A stretch of 18,804 nucleotides of DNA from Ignavibacteria bacterium (lineage in GTDB: Bacteria > Bacteroidota > Ignavibacteria > Tepidaquicellales > OLB5), in contig JAOADS010000016.1 in NCBI GenBank assembly GCA_026417195.1, positions 1 to 18,804 of the forward strand, read 5' to 3'. Both the position numbers and the translations under genes were made by a program. Under the pieces are notes generated by a model. It saw only the letters and a program-made list of their open reading frames with translations, did not search any database and was not told the DNA's origin. Shown here piece after piece: positions 15,657 to 18,804 of this stretch; position 1 is the stretch's first letter, and each line of letters opens with the position of its first letter.

Positions 15657-16960
15657 AAGTAAACGTTTTCTGGTTCAGGCGTGACCTGAGATTACATGAT
15701 AACTGTGGTCTCTATCATGCTCTTAAATCAAAATTTCCTGTCGTTCCGGTTTTTATATTTGATACTAATATACTCGACAAGCTTGAGAATAAGAATGATG
15801 CAAGGGTAGAGTTCATTCACAACAGACTTTGTGAAATAAACATTCATCTTCGCAAGATAGGTTCATCTCTGAAAGTATATTACGGTAAAGCTGAGGATAT
15901 ATGGCGGGAAATCTTAAAGGACTTTGAAATTAATGAAGTTTATACAAACAGGGATTATGAACCTTATGCTAGAGAAAGAGACAATAACGTAAGGAAGTTA
16001 CTTAGTTCATATGGTGTAGGTTTCCATGATTTCAAGGATCAGGTAGTTTTTGAAACTGGCGAGGTGGTGAAGTCTGACGGAAAGCCATATACTGTCTTTA
16101 CTCCTTACAGTAAGGCATGGCTTAAAATGCTGGAGAAATTTCCCACGGTAAGATATGACTCGGAAAAATTAATCGAAAATTTCTGTAAAGCGGAATTTAG
16201 TTTTCCTTCACTTGATGAGATCGGATTTGGGAAGTCCGCAATAGAATTTCCTCCAGCAGAAATCCGCGAAGATACCATAATCAATTACCATAAGACCCGA
16301 GACTATCCGTTTTATGATAAGGGAACTTCCAGACTTGGAGTTCATCTCAGGTTTGGAACAGTTAGCGTAAGAGAATTGGTCAAGCTTGCATTAAAGCTTA
16401 ACAGGGTCTGGCTTAATGAATTAATTTGGAGGGAGTTCTTTATGATGATACTGTGGAATTTCCCTGAAAGCGTTGTAAATTCTTTCCGTAAAGAATATGA
16501 CTTAATAGAATGGAGAAACAATGAAAAGGAATTTGAATTATGGTGCAAAGGAGAAACAGGCTATCCGATAGTTGATGCAGGGATGAGGGAGTTAAATACC
16601 ACAGGTTATATGCATAATCGTGTAAGAATGATAGTTGCAAGTTTCCTTACCAAGGATCTGCTTATAGACTGGAGATGGGGCGAGAGGTATTTTGCCGAGA
16701 AACTACTTGACTTTGAACTATCTTCAAATGTAGGCAACTGGCAATGGGCTGCCGGAACTGGCTGCGATGCTGCACCCTATTTCAGGATTTTTAATCCGGA
16801 TTCACAGACAAAGAAATTTGATCCGGAGTTAAAATACATAAGGAAATGGGTTCCGGAGTTTAATACTCTGGATTATACTCCGAAAATTGTTGAACACTCC
16901 CTTGCCCGTATTCGTGCTGTTGAAACATACAGGAAAGCTCTTAAAAGATACCGTAAATAA
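15653..16960 (+). CDS. phrB: Deoxyribodipyrimidine photolyase (cryptochrome/photolyase family, class I type)
   Basis: The 435-residue flavoprotein repairs UV-induced pyrimidine dimers with blue light. The N-terminal alpha/beta antenna domain begins VFWFRRDLRLHDN (5-17). The FAD domain includes GTSRLGVHLRFGTVS (224-238), NELIWREFF (255-263), TGYPIVDAGMREL (302-314), MHNRVRMIVASF (320-331) and NWQWAAGTGCDAAPYFRIFNP (362-382). The electron-transfer tryptophan triad appears intact: W287, W340 and W363. The pattern matches the E. coli-type CPD photolyase, although 6-4 or cryptochrome-like activity is not formally excluded. It overlaps the DinB-family gene by ATGA. Together with uvrA nearby, the window carries both light-dependent and excision UV repair, but the genes are in separate units. 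Confidence 0.95.
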   Translation: MKVNVFWFRRDLRLHDNCGLYHALKSKFPVVPVFIFDTNILDKLENKNDARVEFIHNRLCEINIHLRKIGSSLKVYYGKAEDIWREILKDFEINEVYTNRDYEPYARERDNNVRKLLSSYGVGFHDFKDQVVFETGEVVKSDGKPYTVFTPYSKAWLKMLEKFPTVRYDSEKLIENFCKAEFSFPSLDEIGFGKSAIEFPPAEIREDTIINYHKTRDYPFYDKGTSRLGVHLRFGTVSVRELVKLALKLNRVWLNELIWREFFMMILWNFPESVVNSFRKEYDLIEWRNNEKEFELWCKGETGYPIVDAGMRELNTTGYMHNRVRMIVASFLTKDLLIDWRWGERYFAEKLLDFELSSNVGNWQWAAGTGCDAAPYFRIFNPDSQTKKFDPELKYIRKWVPEFNTLDYTPKIVEHSLARIRAVETYRKALKRYRK

Positions 16961-17233
16961 CGGCAGCAGTAGAATTTTTAAATCTATTTTGTTTTTTTAT
17001 CTCCTCTGCAATAAACATGCTATCCATACCATTTCTTCCATTGAAAAATATGTAATATCTAATGCAAACGAAAGCAACTATTTCTCCTAAATACCAAGCC
17101 CTTTTTATGAAGTACTCATAATTTGATCGGGTTAGAAGATATGTAAATTTCTGGATTTTATTGTTTACAAGAACATTAGGTTTCTCATCTTTCTTTATAC
17201 AGAAAGTATTCAAAATTTCTTGGAATCTGCTAT
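16961..17233. other. Intergenic stretch with one weak minus-strand open frame
   Basis: About 300 bases without a supported gene separate the photolyase from the next plus-strand gene. A 90-codon minus-strand frame (17213-16941) fills most of it and overlaps the photolyase end by 20 bases. Its translation is rich in F, I, Y, K and N, as expected of AT-rich DNA, and shows no motif I recognise. It has no Shine-Dalgarno site. It could be a small orphan gene or a decayed remnant, but I do not call it. No hairpin terminator, RNA gene or direct repeat was seen; the right edge holds a promoter candidate. Confidence 0.4.
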
Positions 17234-17263
17234 TTGCATTTAGGAAAATAAATTATATATTTA
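17234..17263 (+). promoter_or_regulatory. Candidate Bacteroidota-type promoter very close to the start codon
   Basis: TTG (17234-17236), exactly 19 bases, then TATATTTA (17256-17263) is the best match in the window to TTG-N19-TAnnTTTg. The -7 element ends only 3 bases before the ATG at 17267. Transcription would then begin at or within the start codon, giving a leaderless mRNA, unless the real start is further downstream. Confidence 0.42.
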
Positions 17264-17266
17264 TCT

Positions 17267-17890
17267 ATGTTTGATTCAAAATTTATCATATTTCTGGTCT
17301 TGATTCTGTTGACTCCCTGGGCTGTATTATGGATTATAAATTCAGCTACCGGTAAAAGCGTCAAAAAGATCTTCAGGAAACTTGAAGATAAGTATTCGTT
17401 TAAGACAGACTATTCCAAAAAAGTCGGGTTTAAAAATCTTCCTTCAGCATGGGGAATTTACAGAAACCGTAATGTCAAAATAGAGTCCATTCTGGCTGAT
17501 ACCCCTGATGGTAAAAAGGTTTTACCTCACACTCAGCTTACAGTTGATTGTCCGGATTCAAATGGTTTTAATTTTCTTATTGCCAAGAGAACAAGGAAAA
17601 ATAATGCAGCTTTCATTTCCGGTTCTTCCCTAACTGATGACAATGAGTTTGACAACAAGTTTATTGTTCAGACCAGTGATCTTGCAAAGTTCAGAAAGGT
17701 TCTTGACTTCAATTCAAAATTCAAGTTTGAACAGGCTTATTCTTTGGGATTCGATGGCTTGCTCAAACTGGAAAATAATACTTTCCGGTACATAGAAAAA
17801 GGATTACTCAGGGATGAACATGACCTGCTGCGACTCGAACTTATATTGCATGAGATCTGTGATATTGCTGATTCGTTGAAATATTCGTGA
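17267..17890 (+). CDS. Membrane-anchored protein of unknown function
   Basis: I do not recognise this 207-residue protein. It has one N-terminal membrane span (about residues 6-26, FIIFLVLILLTPWAVLWII) followed by a basic linker and a soluble domain. That domain alternates strand-like stretches (WGIYRNRNVKIESI, HTQLTVDCP, FNFLIAKRT, FIVQTSDLAKFRKVL) and ends in a charged helix (RDEHDLLRLELILHEICDIADSL). The pattern GxYRxRxVxIES...TxLxV recalls uncharacterised 'inner-membrane anchor plus beta domain' families such as those near DUF3137, but this is only a resemblance. Topology suggests a cytoplasmic C-terminus, given the basic residues after the span. It is a single plus-strand gene that converges with the P-loop gene across 32 bases. 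Confidence 0.7.
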   Translation: MFDSKFIIFLVLILLTPWAVLWIINSATGKSVKKIFRKLEDKYSFKTDYSKKVGFKNLPSAWGIYRNRNVKIESILADTPDGKKVLPHTQLTVDCPDSNGFNFLIAKRTRKNNAAFISGSSLTDDNEFDNKFIVQTSDLAKFRKVLDFNSKFKFEQAYSLGFDGLLKLENNTFRYIEKGLLRDEHDLLRLELILHEICDIADSLKYS

Positions 17891-17922
17891 TCTTTTTGCT
17901 TTCCGCTGATATAGTAACAAAT

Positions 17923-18450
17923 CTAATACGATTTAACCGGTATTCTTAATACCTCGCTTATCCATTTGTAAATCTTATCTTCACTGAAGAAGCTGCTCAT
18001 TGAGTCCGCTTCACGTTTCAGTGTGTTTCTGTAACACTCTTCAGGGGAACTACTGATTCTTATAAGTTTTACATCATAAGCTTGATCGGTAAATGAATTT
18101 ATGATTTCATTTAGTTTAGATTCGTCTGTTGCCAGCATTTCAATCACTATATTTCTTTTTTCAATTACTGCAAGGTCAAGCGTCAGCATTCCTATTAAGT
18201 CAGTAAGCTCTGCTGCATTAGCTGCTGAAAGATGTTCAGAATTTATCAGATCAATGAATATTCTTCCTGCATCTATCCATACATGATTGTCAGCGTAATA
18301 TTTTCTGATCAGTGTGGTTTTTCCAGATGCTATCGGACCTGTGACTATTAAAATCTGCGGATTTTCACTCTGCAGTCCCGTTTGCAGGTAGCTCATGATC
18401 TTTCTTCTGGCAATGTTTAGTTCTTCTGTTGTTAGATTTATATATTCCAT
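17923..18450 (-). CDS. P-loop NTPase, zeta-toxin/kinase-like
   Basis: The 175-residue product has a clear Walker A motif GPIASGKT (38-45) in the context ILIVTGPIASGKTTLIRKYY. Next come a Walker B-like or kinase-like segment, NIVIEMLAT, and a late basic region, SPEECYRNTLKREAD. The order and spacing resemble small nucleotide or sugar kinases and the zeta-toxin/chloramphenicol phosphotransferase group, which phosphorylate small molecules. No antitoxin-like small gene is adjacent, so a toxin-antitoxin role is not supported. AAAGGT (18460-18465 on the minus strand) is a possible ribosome site 8-9 bases before the ATG. It lies 26 bases downstream of the von Willebrand A-like gene on the same strand and is probably co-transcribed with it. 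Confidence 0.75.
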   Translation of the reverse strand: MEYINLTTEELNIARRKIMSYLQTGLQSENPQILIVTGPIASGKTTLIRKYYADNHVWIDAGRIFIDLINSEHLSAANAAELTDLIGMLTLDLAVIEKRNIVIEMLATDESKLNEIINSFTDQAYDVKLIRISSSPEECYRNTLKREADSMSSFFSEDKIYKWISEVLRIPVKSY

Positions 18451-18476
18451 TTTATATTACCTTTAAGTTTATTTAA

Positions 18477-18786
18477 TTACTCCATTACATAATCTTTATA
18501 GATCGTTCTCACTTTCCCCTTTACGTTTATTCTGATCACAGCCTTAACCTGAGTCCCTTTTGGAGGAAGTTTCTCACTGTTCCACACTATGCTGAGCTGA
18601 TATGATTTAAGTATCTGGGCGAAAATCTGTTTGTATATTCTCTCAAGCTCGGTAGCCTCTGTAGTTTTGTAAAAAAAGCCACCTGAATTGGATGCTATGA
18701 TAGCGAGATCCTCTTCAGCCTTCTTCATTTCCATTTCTGAAAATAGTTTAGTTGCTGCTTTGTGAAGTAATCCGACAGTATATACT
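18477..18786 (-). CDS. von Willebrand factor A-like domain protein, C-terminal fragment
   Basis: The frame is open to the contig end, so only about the last 102 residues are present. VYTVGL opens the piece. LAIIASNSGGFFYKTTEATELERIYKQIFAQILKSYQLS resembles the end of VWFA-related domains (YTVGL...IA..SGG.Y....L..IY..I...L..QY.L). A beta-rich tail follows (GTQVKAVIRINVKGKVRTIYKDYV), also typical of such proteins. The MIDAS residues that bind metal would be upstream and are missing. Role and export cannot be judged without the N-terminus. The apparent start MCIRDR is encoded by adapter sequence and is not part of the protein. It is followed by the P-loop gene after 26 bases. Confidence 0.6.
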
Positions 18787-18804
18787 CTGTCTCTTATACA
18801 CATC
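18787..18804 (+). other. Residual Nextera/Tn5 mosaic-end adapter at the contig end
   Basis: The final 18 bases are CTGTCTCTTATACACATC, which equal 18 of the 19 bases of the transposase mosaic end used in Nextera libraries. They sit exactly at the contig terminus, in the orientation expected for read-through into the adapter. On the minus strand they encode the MCIRDR peptide start known as an artefact in sequence databases. They should be trimmed. Confidence 0.95.

Noticed and set aside
16941..17213. 90-codon minus-strand open frame after the photolyase
   Set aside because: It overlaps the photolyase end, has no recognisable motif or ribosome site, and its composition is what AT-rich non-coding DNA gives. 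Kept only as a possibility in the intergenic entry.
17923..18450. Toxin-antitoxin module (zeta toxin)
   Set aside because: The P-loop protein resembles zeta-type kinases, but no small antitoxin gene is next to it and the neighbours are not of that type.
18801..18803. ATG as the start of the last minus-strand gene
   Set aside because: The ATG is encoded by the adapter (MCIRDR), so it is not a biological start.
1..18804. CRISPR array, tRNA, rRNA, insertion sequence or phage cassette
   Set aside because: No regularly spaced repeats, cloverleaf-like segment, transposase, integrase or structural phage protein was seen on either strand.

Overview
The window looks like a stretch of a low-GC chromosome from the Fibrobacteres-Chlorobi-Bacteroidetes (FCB) group, most likely an Ignavibacteria/Kapabacteria-type lineage. 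The strongest clue is the C-terminus of the secreted subtilase. It carries the 'YQNYPNPFNPST...GxxAGxH...GIYFYKL' type IX secretion (T9SS) sorting domain typical of that group. Supporting clues are LpxL-type and heptosyltransferase genes, which imply a Gram-negative envelope, three genes that start with TTG, mostly absent Shine-Dalgarno sites, and several upstream sites resembling the Bacteroidota promoter TTG-N19/20-TAnnTTTg. No phylogenetic test was possible here, so the lineage is an inference.

Layout from left to right. (1) 1-1752, plus strand: the 3' end of cyoE (heme O synthase), directly followed by a multi-membrane-span protein with a C-terminal cytochrome c domain, a respiratory-chain fragment. 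(2) 1756-5883, minus strand: a tight sugar kinase (PfkB) > RmlD-like reductase > serS operon, then a trypsin-like protease with a C-terminal membrane anchor. (3) 5979-7884, plus strand: an LpxL-family acyltransferase and a GT9 heptosyltransferase, together an LPS/lipid A core pair. (4) 7893-10739, minus strand: uvrA. (5) 10960-13347, plus strand: a coiled-coil lipoprotein, a UUCG-loop hairpin terminator, then a prohibitin-like SPFH gene overlapping a SAM O-methyltransferase gene. (6) 13446-16960, plus strand: a T9SS-exported subtilase, then a DinB-family gene overlapping a photolyase gene. (7) 17267-18804: an orphan membrane-anchored protein on the plus strand, a zeta-toxin-like P-loop protein on the minus strand, and the C-terminal part of a von Willebrand A-like protein cut by the contig end.

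The last 18 bases are not chromosomal. They match the Nextera/Tn5 mosaic-end adapter and create a false 'MCIRDR' N-terminus on the last open frame. I found no CRISPR array, tRNA, rRNA, insertion sequence, phage gene or clear defence system. Most of the window is ordinary chromosome. The least explained items are the membrane-cytochrome c fusion, the shared promoter pattern with a possible leaderless gene, and the three poorly characterised genes at the right end.
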